6,778 bases of DNA from an uncultured Pseudodesulfovibrio sp. (GTDB lineage: Bacteria; Desulfobacterota; Desulfovibrionia; Desulfovibrionales; Desulfovibrionaceae): positions 1 to 6,778 of the forward strand of contig CAMYLL010000145.1 in the NCBI GenBank assembly GCA_947259235.1, written 5' to 3'. How positions within the stretch are numbered: position 1 is the first letter of the stretch; each line of letters begins with the position of its first letter. Below the pieces are notes generated by a model, which was given only the letters and a program-made list of their open reading frames with translations, did not search any database and was not told where the DNA came from. A program made the translations under genes and the position numbers. This document shows, piece by piece, positions 1-6,756 of this stretch.

Positions 1-2
1 GC

Positions 3-335
3 CCGCGCAAGCTGGCACGGTTGCACAAGACGTTTCCGGGCACGGTCATGATCGCCGCTCACATGGGGGGCTACCGGCACTGGGAATACGCCCTGGAGCA
101 CCTGGCCGACACCGAGGTGCTCGTGGATTCCTCAAGCACACTGGACTTCGTGGACGATACTCTGCTGACGCGTCTCTACCAGACCTTCGGCTGCCATCGT
201 ATCCTCTTCGGCAGCGATTATCCCCTCTTTGATCCAGGAGACGAGATCGAACGGCTGCGCTCCCGGCTCAGGCTCTCGTCGTCCGAACTTGATCTCATCC
301 TGAGCAACGCCGCATCCGGGCTTTCTGAAGCATAG
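3..335 (+). CDS. Amidohydrolase-2 family metal-dependent hydrolase, C-terminal part
   Basis: Only the last 110 codons and the TAG stop are present; the frame is open to the left edge, so the start and the N-terminal metal-binding HxH motif lie outside the window. The visible part has the C-terminal hallmarks of the amidohydrolase-2 (TIM-barrel, PF04909-like) family: a histidine in AAHMGG (codon at 60-62), a run of barrel strands, and the late aspartate in LFGSDYP (codon at 216-218), which in this family is a metal or catalytic residue. The end, with helices after the aspartate and an 'IL..NA..L' tail, is also typical. Family members are cytosolic hydrolases or decarboxylases acting on varied small molecules; the substrate cannot be told from this fragment. 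A TTG at 21 is in frame but is internal to the domain, so it is not a credible start. The gene is on the opposite strand from the transporter operon and is not obviously linked to it. Confidence 0.85.
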   Translation, partial: PRKLARLHKTFPGTVMIAAHMGGYRHWEYALEHLADTEVLVDSSSTLDFVDDTLLTRLYQTFGCHRILFGSDYPLFDPGDEIERLRSRLRLSSSELDLILSNAASGLSEA

Positions 336-376
336 GCCTTGACCTGAATCGCCACTTGGTTTTTCCAAAAAAGCTG

Positions 377-404
377 TTGATACAAACGGCGAACACCATG
401 TAAT
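377..404 (+). promoter_or_regulatory. Putative sigma70 promoter for the small lipoprotein gene
   Basis: A -35-like TTGATA (377-382) and a -10-like TGTAAT (399-404) each match consensus at five of six positions and are separated by 16 bases. Transcription would start near 411, giving a leader of about 35 bases before the ATG at 447. The promoter lies in the gap after the amidohydrolase stop. No terminator is visible between that stop and the promoter, so some read-through from upstream is possible. This is a match by eye only. Confidence 0.5.
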
Positions 405-446
405 GAAGGTGTATCCGAGGCAACAATCCTGGAGGAAAAGACGAAC

Positions 447-674
447 ATGAAAGGCATCATAGGCGCTTTGCTTTCATTGCTTCTGCTGCTTTCGCTGGCC
501 GCATGCGGCACGAAAAACTATCAGATCACGACCAAGACGGGCAAAACCTTCACTACGCAGGGAGCGCCCGAATATGACATGGAGAGCGAGACCTACCGGT
601 TCACCAATGAGGAAGGTCAGGAAGTGATCCTCAACCAGGCTGACGTGGACGTCATGCAGGAACAGACCAAATAG
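447..674 (+). CDS. Small YgdI/YgdR-family (DUF903) lipoprotein
   Basis: This 75-residue protein has a short type II signal peptide: one Lys at position 2, a Leu-rich core, and a lipobox LAAC ending at Cys20. The mature part is about 55 residues. It begins GTKNYQITTKTGKTF, then has TQGAPEYD and FTNEEGQEVILNQADV. This arrangement (Y-x-I-T-T-K-x-G, TQG.P, then a polar turn and a hydrophobic strand with N..DV) is the pattern of YgdI/YgdR-like proteins, which form a small SH3-like barrel. Their function is not known. Gly at +2 after the lipidated Cys predicts sorting to the outer membrane in Lol-type Gram-negatives. The start is supported by GGAGG at 431-435, 11 bases upstream of the ATG, a slightly long spacing. 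The gene has its own candidate promoter and a strong terminator just after it, so it is probably transcribed alone. Confidence 0.88.
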   Translation: MKGIIGALLSLLLLLSLAACGTKNYQITTKTGKTFTTQGAPEYDMESETYRFTNEEGQEVILNQADVDVMQEQTK

Positions 675-695
675 ACAGCCTCACATGAACGCACG

Positions 696-729
696 AAGCC
701 CCCGGCCTGATTGGTCGGGGGCTTTTTTT
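696..729 (+). terminator. Rho-independent terminator after the lipoprotein gene
   Basis: A 12-bp stem (696-707 with 713-724, one G-T pair) closes a five-base loop (TGATT) and runs directly into a T-tract at 723-729. It starts 22 bases after the lipoprotein stop. The next gene, dgt, converges from the other side with its stop at 749. Read on the minus strand the same stem forms but is followed by only two T residues, so it should be efficient for the plus-strand gene and weak as an intrinsic terminator for the dgt operon. Confidence 0.93.
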
Positions 730-748
730 ACATCCGTTGTGTGCGCGA

Positions 749-2023
749 TCAGATGAGGTCGATGATGGACCCGAAACCCGGATCGAAAAGGCGCTTGTAG
801 GTACGGATGACGAAACCGTCCGTCATGCCCGAGAGATAATCGCACAGCATGCGCCGTCGCTCATGCTCGCCCCGGCTCAGGATGGCCGTGTGGTAATGAT
901 CGGGCAGCAGTCGGTAATCGGGCTTGGGCGAGGAGACATACTCCCTCTCGAATACGGTGAACACCTTGCGCAGGATGTTGCCGCCCTTGTATTCGAGCTG
1001 GTGTACCTGCGGGGTACGAAAGACGAGATCAACGGCGAGTCGTTGCAGCAGCCCGCAAAGAGCCGCGGCCTCGGGATCGACCGAGATGTCGAATCGGTAG
1101 CGGTTCGTCGAATCAGACAGCCCGTTTTCCCGCGTGACCAGGGTCGTGGCGTGGATGAACCGGCCTATGAGCCGGGCCAGGAACGCGCTGAAGGAATCGT
1201 CCATGACCGCATCGCACAGCTCGTCCATGAACGTGAGCACAGAGGAATCAAGCCTGTCGCCCTGCCCATCTGTCCAGTTGCGTATCTTCTTGACCGAAAT
1301 GAACCCGGCTCGGATACCGTCGTCCATGTCGTGAACCGAATAGGCGATGTCGTCGGCCCAGTCCATGATCCGGCATTCTATCGACTTGAAGGCGTTGAGT
1401 TCGCCCTCGGAAGCGAAAAGGCTCTTGAAGGAAACATCCGGGCTGACGAAGTCGAGGATGTCCTTCTGGAAATCATAGAGAAAATGATTCTTTTTCTCTT
1501 TGGAGTCGCTGAAGAGCGTCTTGTACTTGAGCAGACCGTCGAGGAAGGCACGGGTCGGATTCATTCCCGTCCAGGTGGACTTGTCGCGGTAGAAGAGGTC
1601 TGCCAGGATTCGCAGGTTTTGGGCGTTGCCCTCGAATCCGCCCGAAGGAAGCATCACGGTGTTGAGCACCTGCTCGCCCGCGTGGCCGAAGGAAGGGTGG
1701 CCGATGTCGTGGGCCAGGCAGACGGATTCGACGAGGTCCTGGTCGATGTGAAACCCGTCGTTCAGTTCGGCCGACGACCGGTTGAGGTGATTGACGATGG
1801 AGCGGCCTATCTGGGAGACCTCGATGGAATGGGTCAACCGGGTGCGGTAGAAGTCGAACTCGCCGGACAGGAAGACCTGTGTCTTGGATTGCAGACGGCG
1901 AAAGGCCGGGGAATAGATGATCCGGTCACGGTCCTGTTCAAAGGGAGTGCGCCCCTTGCCGTGTTTGGACTGCCCACGGCCGATACTCTCGGTATCGAAA
2001 TCGTTGTAGAAGGAATTGTTCAC
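749..2023 (-). CDS. dgt: dGTPase-like deoxynucleoside triphosphate triphosphohydrolase (HD domain)
   Basis: This 424-residue cytosolic enzyme belongs to the Dgt/SAMHD1-like HD superfamily, which cleaves dNTPs to deoxynucleoside plus tripolyphosphate. The N-terminal stretch with DRIIYSPAFRRLQSKTQVF (residues 33-51) is the family opening. Metal-site residues are visible: H65 in RLTHS, H105-D106 in LAHDIGHPSFGH (103-114), and D225 in DWADDIAYSVHD (221-232). The FEGNAQ motif is at 130-135. The length is between short Dgt-like proteins and the roughly 500-residue E. coli enzyme, so preference for dGTP over other dNTPs is not certain. The start is GTG at 2021-2023, with GGAGG five bases upstream; no closer alternative is better. 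It begins 55 bases after the transporter ATPase stop, on the same strand with no terminator between, so it is probably the last gene of that operon. Its 3' end faces the lipoprotein terminator. No broken motif or frameshift is seen. Confidence 0.93.
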   Translation of the reverse strand: MNNSFYNDFDTESIGRGQSKHGKGRTPFEQDRDRIIYSPAFRRLQSKTQVFLSGEFDFYRTRLTHSIEVSQIGRSIVNHLNRSSAELNDGFHIDQDLVESVCLAHDIGHPSFGHAGEQVLNTVMLPSGGFEGNAQNLRILADLFYRDKSTWTGMNPTRAFLDGLLKYKTLFSDSKEKKNHFLYDFQKDILDFVSPDVSFKSLFASEGELNAFKSIECRIMDWADDIAYSVHDMDDGIRAGFISVKKIRNWTDGQGDRLDSSVLTFMDELCDAVMDDSFSAFLARLIGRFIHATTLVTRENGLSDSTNRYRFDISVDPEAAALCGLLQRLAVDLVFRTPQVHQLEYKGGNILRKVFTVFEREYVSSPKPDYRLLPDHYHTAILSRGEHERRRMLCDYLSGMTDGFVIRTYKRLFDPGFGSIIDLI

Positions 2024-2028
2024 TGACG

Positions 2029-2033
2029 CCTCC
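2029..2033 (-). promoter_or_regulatory. Ribosome binding site deciding the GTG start of dgt
   Basis: On the minus strand GGAGG lies five bases before the GTG at 2023-2021. It is the only strong Shine-Dalgarno match in the 55-base gap after the ATPase gene and supports the GTG as the true start. Confidence 0.75.
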
Positions 2034-2078
2034 GTTTGGCCGAAGGTACAGGAATGCGCGCGGGAGATAAAGCCGGAC

Positions 2079-3614
2079 CTAATCCAGCACGCCCGCCATG
2101 AGCGGACCTATCCTGCTGGCTGTCTCTGCCTCGGAGGTCGGCAGCATGCCGAGGATGCGGCCGCGATACATGACCGCGATCCGGTCTGCCAGTTGCAGCG
2201 CTTCGTTGAGGTCGCCGGTGACCAGGAGCACTCCGGCCATCTTTCGCGCTTCGAGCAGACGGCTCCAGACCTCTTCGGTGGCCGAGACATCTAGCCCCTG
2301 CGTGGGCTGCTCGGCAACGATGAATCGAGGCTCCCGGTAAAGTTCGCGGGCCAGAACGGCCTTTTGCAGGTTGCCGCCGGAGAGCTGCCAGGCGAGAGCG
2401 TGGATACGCCCGGGCCGGATGTTGAATTTTTCGATGAGTTTCACGGTGTGCCGCTCGGCCCGCTTCTTGTCCAGCCACATTCCCCTCGCGAACCCCTTTC
2501 GCGTGGTCAGCAACAGGTTGTCAACGAGGTTCTGGTTGCGAAGGGTGGCCAGCCCGAGCCGGTCCTCCGGAATGTAGCACATGGAGCGGTTCCAGGTGGA
2601 CTCGGCAAAAAATTTTCGCCACGGCTGGCCCATGATGAAGACCGTATCCAGCGGCGGCTTGACCAACCCAGTGACGGCCTCCACAAGTTCCTTCTGCCCG
2701 TTTCCGGCCACGCCCACCACGGCGACTATCTCCCCTCGGCGTACGGAAAAATCAACGTCGGTCAGTCCCAGTCCGGTCAGGTTTCTGACCTCCAGGACGA
2801 GAGAACCGAGGTCCATCGGCTGACGGTTCACCTCAAGCAGCACTTCCTTGCCCACCATCCGCGAGGCGAGATCCGCCTTGGACTCTATGGCGGACGGGTC
2901 AAGCTCACCCTCGATCCTGCCGCGTCGCAGAATGGCGATCTCGTCGGCCAGAGCAATGACCTCTTCGAGCTTATGGCTGATGAAGATGATGGACTTGCCC
3001 TGCTCCGTCATCCGCCACAGTGCCTCGAACAGCCTGTTGGTTTCTTCGGGAGTGAGCACGGCGGTCGGCTCGTCGAAGATCAGAATCCGGCTCTCGCGGT
3101 ACAGGAGCTTGAGGATTTCCACCAGCTGCCGCTCGCCCATGGACAGATCGCAGATGTAGTCCGAGGCGTCCACGTCGAGCCCGTAAGACCTGGCCAGCTC
3201 GTTGACCCGGCTCTCCATCTCCTTGGGGTTGATGAAGAAGGCCCCCTCCTGCCCGAGGAGGACGTTCTCGGCCACGGTCATGGAATCCACAAGCATGAAG
3301 TGCTGGTAGACCATGCCGATGCCCGCGGCTATTGCGTCCTTGGACGAGGAGAACTTGACCGGCACGCCGTCCACCTCAATGGTCCCTTCGTCAGGCTGGT
3401 AACGACCGGCGAGCATGCTCATCATGGTGGACTTGCCCGCGCCGTTTTCGCCCAGGAGAGCCTTGATGCGTCCGGGGTAGATATCAAGGGATATGCCGTC
3501 GTTGGCAACCACCTTGCCGAACCGCTTGGTCACACCCTTGAGGCTGACCACGGGAGCGGCGTCCTCCGGCAGAGGCCGGACCCGGGCCGGACGGACGAAT
3601 GCGCTTGTCGTCAT
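2079..3614 (-). CDS. BMP/nucleoside-class ABC importer ATPase, two ATPase domains (YufO-type)
   Basis: This 511-residue cytosolic protein has two ABC domains in one chain, as in RbsA/YufO-type importer ATPases, and has the usual length. Domain 1 is complete: Walker A GENGAGKST (55-63), Q-loop Gln104, signature LSMGERQ (157-163), Walker B with DEPT (177-184) and H-loop His214. Domain 2 is degenerate: the Walker A equivalent reads GVAGNGQKE (301-309), with Gln where the P-loop Lys belongs. It keeps IPEDR (348-352), signature LSGGNLQ (411-417) and AEQPT (435-439 region), but Gly467 sits where the H-loop His is expected. Such asymmetry is common in this family, so domain 1 probably does most of the hydrolysis. 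A longer reading frame opens at 3662, but it would overlap the permease by 44 bases; the ATG at 3614 has GGAGG nine bases upstream and lies four bases after the permease stop, so I chose it. It energises the two permeases encoded upstream. Confidence 0.93.
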   Translation of the reverse strand: MTTSAFVRPARVRPLPEDAAPVVSLKGVTKRFGKVVANDGISLDIYPGRIKALLGENGAGKSTMMSMLAGRYQPDEGTIEVDGVPVKFSSSKDAIAAGIGMVYQHFMLVDSMTVAENVLLGQEGAFFINPKEMESRVNELARSYGLDVDASDYICDLSMGERQLVEILKLLYRESRILIFDEPTAVLTPEETNRLFEALWRMTEQGKSIIFISHKLEEVIALADEIAILRRGRIEGELDPSAIESKADLASRMVGKEVLLEVNRQPMDLGSLVLEVRNLTGLGLTDVDFSVRRGEIVAVVGVAGNGQKELVEAVTGLVKPPLDTVFIMGQPWRKFFAESTWNRSMCYIPEDRLGLATLRNQNLVDNLLLTTRKGFARGMWLDKKRAERHTVKLIEKFNIRPGRIHALAWQLSGGNLQKAVLARELYREPRFIVAEQPTQGLDVSATEEVWSRLLEARKMAGVLLVTGDLNEALQLADRIAVMYRGRILGMLPTSEAETASRIGPLMAGVLD

Positions 3615-3618
3615 CTGC

Positions 3619-4536
3619 CTAGCCCTCCGGCTCGATGTTTGTGCCAAGAGCCGCCGGGGCATCGATGCGCCGTCCGCGCCAGGCGGAAAAGATGAGGACG
3701 ATGATGGTCAGCAGGTACGGCAGCATCAGCAGCAGCGACGACGGCAGATGGGTCCCCATGGCCTGAAGCCGCAACTGGAAGGCCATGACTCCGCCGAAGA
3801 GATACGCTCCGGCCACGGCGCGCCCGGGACGCCAGAAGGCGAAGATGACCAGGGCCACGGCGATCCAGCCGCGTCCTCCGGCCAGTCCGTTGGTCCACAG
3901 GTGCGTATAGGCCAGCGAGAGATAGGCCCCGCCCAGTCCCATCAGGAACCCGCCGGCAATGACGGCAAAATAGCGCAGGGCGATGGGCTTGAGCCCGACG
4001 GCGGCTGCGGCGGCCGGCATCTCGCCTGTAGCGGCCACATGCAGCCCGAGGCTCGTGCGCCGAAAGAAGAACCAGAAAACAAAGGGGACCACGAAAGAGA
4101 CATACACGAGCATGTCATGCCTGAAGAAGATGTCGCCGATGACCGGGATGGAGGAAAGCAACGGGAAATCGAAGGGGGTGAAGCCCGGTGCGGGCAGGCC
4201 GACATAAGGCACGCCCAGAAAATTGGTCAGGCCCAGGCCGAAGATGGTCAAAGCCAGTCCTGAGACCACCTGATTGCCCAGGCAGGTGATGCAGACAAAT
4301 CCGTGCAGGGAGGCAAACGCCATGCCCGCCGTGCCGCCTGCGAGGAAGGCGAGCCAGGGAGACCCCGTGTAATAACTCGTCAGATACGCGGCCAGGGCGG
4401 CCACGGACATGATGCCCTCCACGCCGAGATTGAGCACGCCGCCCTTCTCGGTCATCATCTCGCCCAGGGTGGCGTAGAGTATGGGCGTGCCGGACTGAAC
4501 CGTGGCGGCAAAGAGCGGTATCAGGAATTCCCACAT
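3619..4536 (-). CDS. BMP/nucleoside-class ABC importer permease (YufQ-type)
   Basis: This 305-residue inner-membrane protein is of the BPD_transp_2 family (branched-chain amino acid, ribose and nucleoside importer permeases). The N-terminal motif EMMTEKGGVLNLGVEGIM (26-43) is the signature of the YufQ-type subunit. Hydrophobic segments are visible at about 5-22, 41-58, 60-82, 86-107, 140-158, 186-208, 222-235, 241-258 and 267-286. The cytoplasmic coupling loop that contacts the ATPase is probably GEMPAAAAAVGLKP (171-184). The family pattern GRGWIAVALVIFAFWRP is at 221-237. The start ATG is preceded by GGGAG about eleven bases upstream, inside the end of the other permease gene, with only six bases between the two genes. 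It would pair with that permease to form the channel. The C-terminal tail after residue 288 is polar and probably cytoplasmic. Confidence 0.92.
   Translation of the reverse strand: MWEFLIPLFAATVQSGTPILYATLGEMMTEKGGVLNLGVEGIMSVAALAAYLTSYYTGSPWLAFLAGGTAGMAFASLHGFVCITCLGNQVVSGLALTIFGLGLTNFLGVPYVGLPAPGFTPFDFPLLSSIPVIGDIFFRHDMLVYVSFVVPFVFWFFFRRTSLGLHVAATGEMPAAAAAVGLKPIALRYFAVIAGGFLMGLGGAYLSLAYTHLWTNGLAGGRGWIAVALVIFAFWRPGRAVAGAYLFGGVMAFQLRLQAMGTHLPSSLLLMLPYLLTIIVLIFSAWRGRRIDAPAALGTNIEPEG
3624..3628 (-). promoter_or_regulatory. Ribosome binding site deciding the ATPase start
   Basis: On the minus strand GGAGG lies within the last codons of the upstream permease gene, nine bases before the ATG at 3614-3612. 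It favours the 511-residue form of the ATPase over an extension to 3662 and suggests translational coupling across the four-base gap. Confidence 0.8.
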
Positions 4537-4542
4537 GGCCGC

Positions 4543-5613
4543 TTACTCTCCCTTGGTTCGCGTTACGCGTTCGAGCCGATACATCAGGAAGAACTGTCCG
4601 GCCAGAACCACCAGCAGGATCATGCCCTCCATGATCACGCCGAAAGCCGCCGGAATCTGGAGTTCAAGCTGGAGATTCTCCACGCCGACGCGCAACGCCG
4701 CCAGGAGAAAGGAGCCAAAGGCGATATTCAACGGCTCAAGCCGCGCCAGCCATGCCACGACGATGGCGGTGTAGCCGTAGCCGACCATCAGACTGGGCTG
4801 AAGACGGCCGAGCACAGCCGAGGTTTCGATGCACCCGGCCCAGCCGGAAAAGCCCCCCGAGAGGCACATGACGAACATCACCAGCATGCCGTATCGGATC
4901 TTGGCGTACCGGGCCACCCGGACGCCCTCGCCGCTTGCCTTGAGCTCGTAACCAAGGCGGGTGAAGCGCATGAACGCCCACAGACCGATTCCAACCACCG
5001 CACAGAACAACAGGCCCCAATGGACACGGCTGCCGCCTATGCCCTGGATGACAGCCCCGGAGGTGAATTCCGGCGTCATGGGGAATCCGAAGCTCGTCGG
5101 GTCCTTCCAGACGCCGAAGACCATGTAGTCGAGCAGAAGGATGGCGATATAGTTGAGCATCAGGGTAGAGATGATCTCGTTGACCCGCAGCTTGAGCTTG
5201 AGCACTGCGGGAATGAAAGCCCATATGCCCCCGAGGACGAAGGCCATGATGAACATCAACGGCATCAGGAAATAGCCCGGCAGGTCGGGAAAACTCAGGG
5301 CCATCCATGTAGCCCCGATGGCCCCCAGGGCAAACTGTCCCTCGGCACCGATGTTCCATATCTGCATCCGAAAGGCCACGGCCACGCCCAGCGAACACAA
5401 GAAAAGCGGGATTGCCTTGAGCAGCGCGCCTTCAAGCGCCCAAAGATTGCCGAAGCTCCCCTGCCAGAGGATGTTCAACCCGTGGAGGGCGTCCTTGCCC
5501 TGCCCCGCCAGGAGCAGCGCGCTCACGCCCAGCGAAAAGAGCAGGGCGCCCAGGAATATGACCAGGGCGCCCCACTTCCAGGGTTCATCACGTTTTCTTA
5601 TTTTCAGTATCAT
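4543..5613 (-). CDS. BMP/nucleoside-class ABC importer permease (YufP-type)
   Basis: This 356-residue inner-membrane protein is the longer of the two permeases and matches the YufP-type subunit in length. A basic cytoplasmic N-terminus (KIRKRDEPWK) precedes the first membrane segment at about 14-36. Others are near 63-81, 92-107, 113-137, 147-167, 197-215, 240-262, 275-290, 297-312 and 322-345. The subunit signature NIGAEGQ is at 87-93. A probable coupling loop, KASGEGVRVARYAKI, is at 225-239. The conserved GYGYTAIVVAWLARLEPL is at 278-295. The start ATG lies 13 bases from the end of the binding-protein stop and lacks a clear Shine-Dalgarno sequence; the only upstream purine stretch, CGGAC, is partly inside a small hairpin. 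No other in-frame start looks better, so translation may depend on coupling with the upstream gene. Confidence 0.92.
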   Translation of the reverse strand: MILKIRKRDEPWKWGALVIFLGALLFSLGVSALLLAGQGKDALHGLNILWQGSFGNLWALEGALLKAIPLFLCSLGVAVAFRMQIWNIGAEGQFALGAIGATWMALSFPDLPGYFLMPLMFIMAFVLGGIWAFIPAVLKLKLRVNEIISTLMLNYIAILLLDYMVFGVWKDPTSFGFPMTPEFTSGAVIQGIGGSRVHWGLLFCAVVGIGLWAFMRFTRLGYELKASGEGVRVARYAKIRYGMLVMFVMCLSGGFSGWAGCIETSAVLGRLQPSLMVGYGYTAIVVAWLARLEPLNIAFGSFLLAALRVGVENLQLELQIPAAFGVIMEGMILLVVLAGQFFLMYRLERVTRTKGE

Positions 5614-5617
5614 GTGT

Positions 5618-5633
5618 CCGAGTCTTTACTCGG
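5618..5633 (-). promoter_or_regulatory. Small hairpin across the binding-protein stop codon, before the permease start
   Basis: A perfect six-base inverted repeat (CCGAGT at 5618-5623 and ACTCGG at 5628-5633) surrounds a four-base loop. In the minus-strand transcript the binding protein's TAA stop begins at the last base of the 5' arm and ends in the loop, and the 3' arm ends four bases before the permease ATG. No T-tract follows, so it is not an intrinsic terminator. Hairpins at this place in importer operons can stabilise the upstream binding-protein mRNA or reduce downstream translation; that role here is inference. Confidence 0.5.
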
Positions 5634-6756
5634 CCGACCCGACAACGCCTTCCACAAACCAGGTCATGCCGAGCAGGTCGCCATCGGGAACGGTGACGCC
5701 CTCGGCCACGATGACTTCGCCCTTCTGGTTCTTGAGAGGACCGGCGAAGATGGTGTCCTTGCCCGCCTTGAGCTCGTCACGCTTGGCCATGACGCTGGTC
5801 TTGACGTCCTCGGGGACCATCGGACCCATGGGGGCGATGTCGACAACGCCGTCCTGCATGGACCACCACATGGACTGGTTGCCCTGCCAGGAACCGTCGC
5901 GGACCTGTTCCACGGTCTTGATGTACATGGGGGCCCAGTTCCAGATGGCGGAGGTCAGGTGCGCCTTAGGCGCGAAGGAGGACATGTCGGAGTTGTAGCC
6001 GACGCAGTAAGCGCCCGCTTCCTGAGCAGCCTCCTGGGGAGCCGGGGAATCCTGATGCTGAGCGATGACGTCGCAACCGGCGTCGAGCAGGCTCTTGGCG
6101 GCGTCCTTTTCAAGGGCCGGGTCATACCATGTCTTGGTCCAGACAACGCGGACTTCGGCCTGGGGATTGACCTCGCGCACGCCGATGGTGAAGGCGTTGA
6201 TGCCGCGGATGACCTCGGGAATGGGGAAAGCAGCCACGTAGCCCAGCTTGTTGGACTTGGTCATGGCGCCCGCCACCAGGCCGGTCAGATAACGCGACTG
6301 GTAGATGCGGCCGAAGTAGTTGTTGACGTTTTCGGACTTCTTGAAGCCGGAGCAATGCATGAAGTCGACGTTGGGAAATTCCTTGGCGACCTTGATGGTC
6401 GGGTCCATGTAGCCGAAGCTGGTGGTGAAGATGATGTCGAAGTCCTTGCGGGCCATGTTGCGGATGACGCGCTCGGAATCGGCACCCTCGGGCACGGATT
6501 CGACATAGGAGGTGGTGACGAAGTCAAGCGCCTCGACGGCCTTGCGGCCCAGGTCATGGGCGTAGGAGTAACCGGCGTCGCCCACGGGGGAAACATAGAC
6601 GAAGCCCGCCTTGATGGTCTTGGCGGCTTCAGGAGCGGCAGCCGGAGTTTCGGGCTGGGCGGCGGCAGGCTCCTCGGCCTTCTTCTCCTCCGGAGCGTTG
6701 GAACAGGCGAACAGAGACAGCATCAGCGCCATCGAAGCGGCGGATACAAAAAACAT
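5626..6756 (-). CDS. BMP-family ABC transporter substrate-binding lipoprotein
   Basis: This 376-residue protein would be the extracytoplasmic ligand-binding component of the importer encoded downstream. It opens with a short hydrophobic signal and a lipobox SLFAC with Cys18, then a charged Ala/Pro/Glu linker (about 19-48, EEKKAEEPAAAQPETPAAAP) that tethers the domain. The BMP domain begins at about 49 with IKAGFVYVSPVGDAGYSY. Conserved blocks include YVESVPEGADSERVIR (84-99), FTTSFGYMDP (110-119), YQSRYLTGLVAGAMTKSNKLGYVAAFPIPEVIRGINAF (about 152-189) and WTKTWYDP...AAKSLLDAGCDVIAQHQDSPAP (206-240). Its likely ligand class is a purine nucleoside or base, but the usual DKSFN motif of PnrA/BmpA proteins is replaced here by GDAGYSY, so the ligand is open. 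The ATG at 6756-6754 is the longest possible start, since a TAG lies in frame at 6777-6775, but no Shine-Dalgarno is seen and the N-terminus lacks basic residues, so the annotated start is uncertain. Ser at +2 is compatible with outer-membrane sorting. Confidence 0.9.
   Translation of the reverse strand: MFFVSAASMALMLSLFACSNAPEEKKAEEPAAAQPETPAAAPEAAKTIKAGFVYVSPVGDAGYSYAHDLGRKAVEALDFVTTSYVESVPEGADSERVIRNMARKDFDIIFTTSFGYMDPTIKVAKEFPNVDFMHCSGFKKSENVNNYFGRIYQSRYLTGLVAGAMTKSNKLGYVAAFPIPEVIRGINAFTIGVREVNPQAEVRVVWTKTWYDPALEKDAAKSLLDAGCDVIAQHQDSPAPQEAAQEAGAYCVGYNSDMSSFAPKAHLTSAIWNWAPMYIKTVEQVRDGSWQGNQSMWWSMQDGVVDIAPMGPMVPEDVKTSVMAKRDELKAGKDTIFAGPLKNQKGEVIVAEGVTVPDGDLLGMTWFVEGVVGSAE

Noticed and set aside
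339..344. TTGACC as a -35 box
   Set aside because: No -10-like hexamer lies at a suitable distance; the pair at 377-404 is much better.
356..372. Possible terminator of the amidohydrolase gene (TTGG, T-run, CCAA)
   Set aside because: The stem is only four base pairs and is followed by A rather than T residues, so it is not a credible intrinsic terminator.
737..2026. A 429-codon open frame on the plus strand over dgt
   Set aside because: It is the antisense shadow of dgt, whose HD motifs are unmistakable. The product has no recognisable domain, and its start would overlap the region just past the terminator without a good ribosome site.
3615..3662. N-terminal extension of the ATPase to an ATG at 3662
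   Set aside because: It would overlap the upstream permease by 44 bases and add an Arg-rich tail not expected in the family, while the ATG at 3614 has a well-spaced GGAGG.
2364..3695. A 443-codon open frame on the plus strand over the ATPase
   Set aside because: It is antisense to the complete two-domain ATPase, with composition typical of a reverse-strand shadow and no motif.
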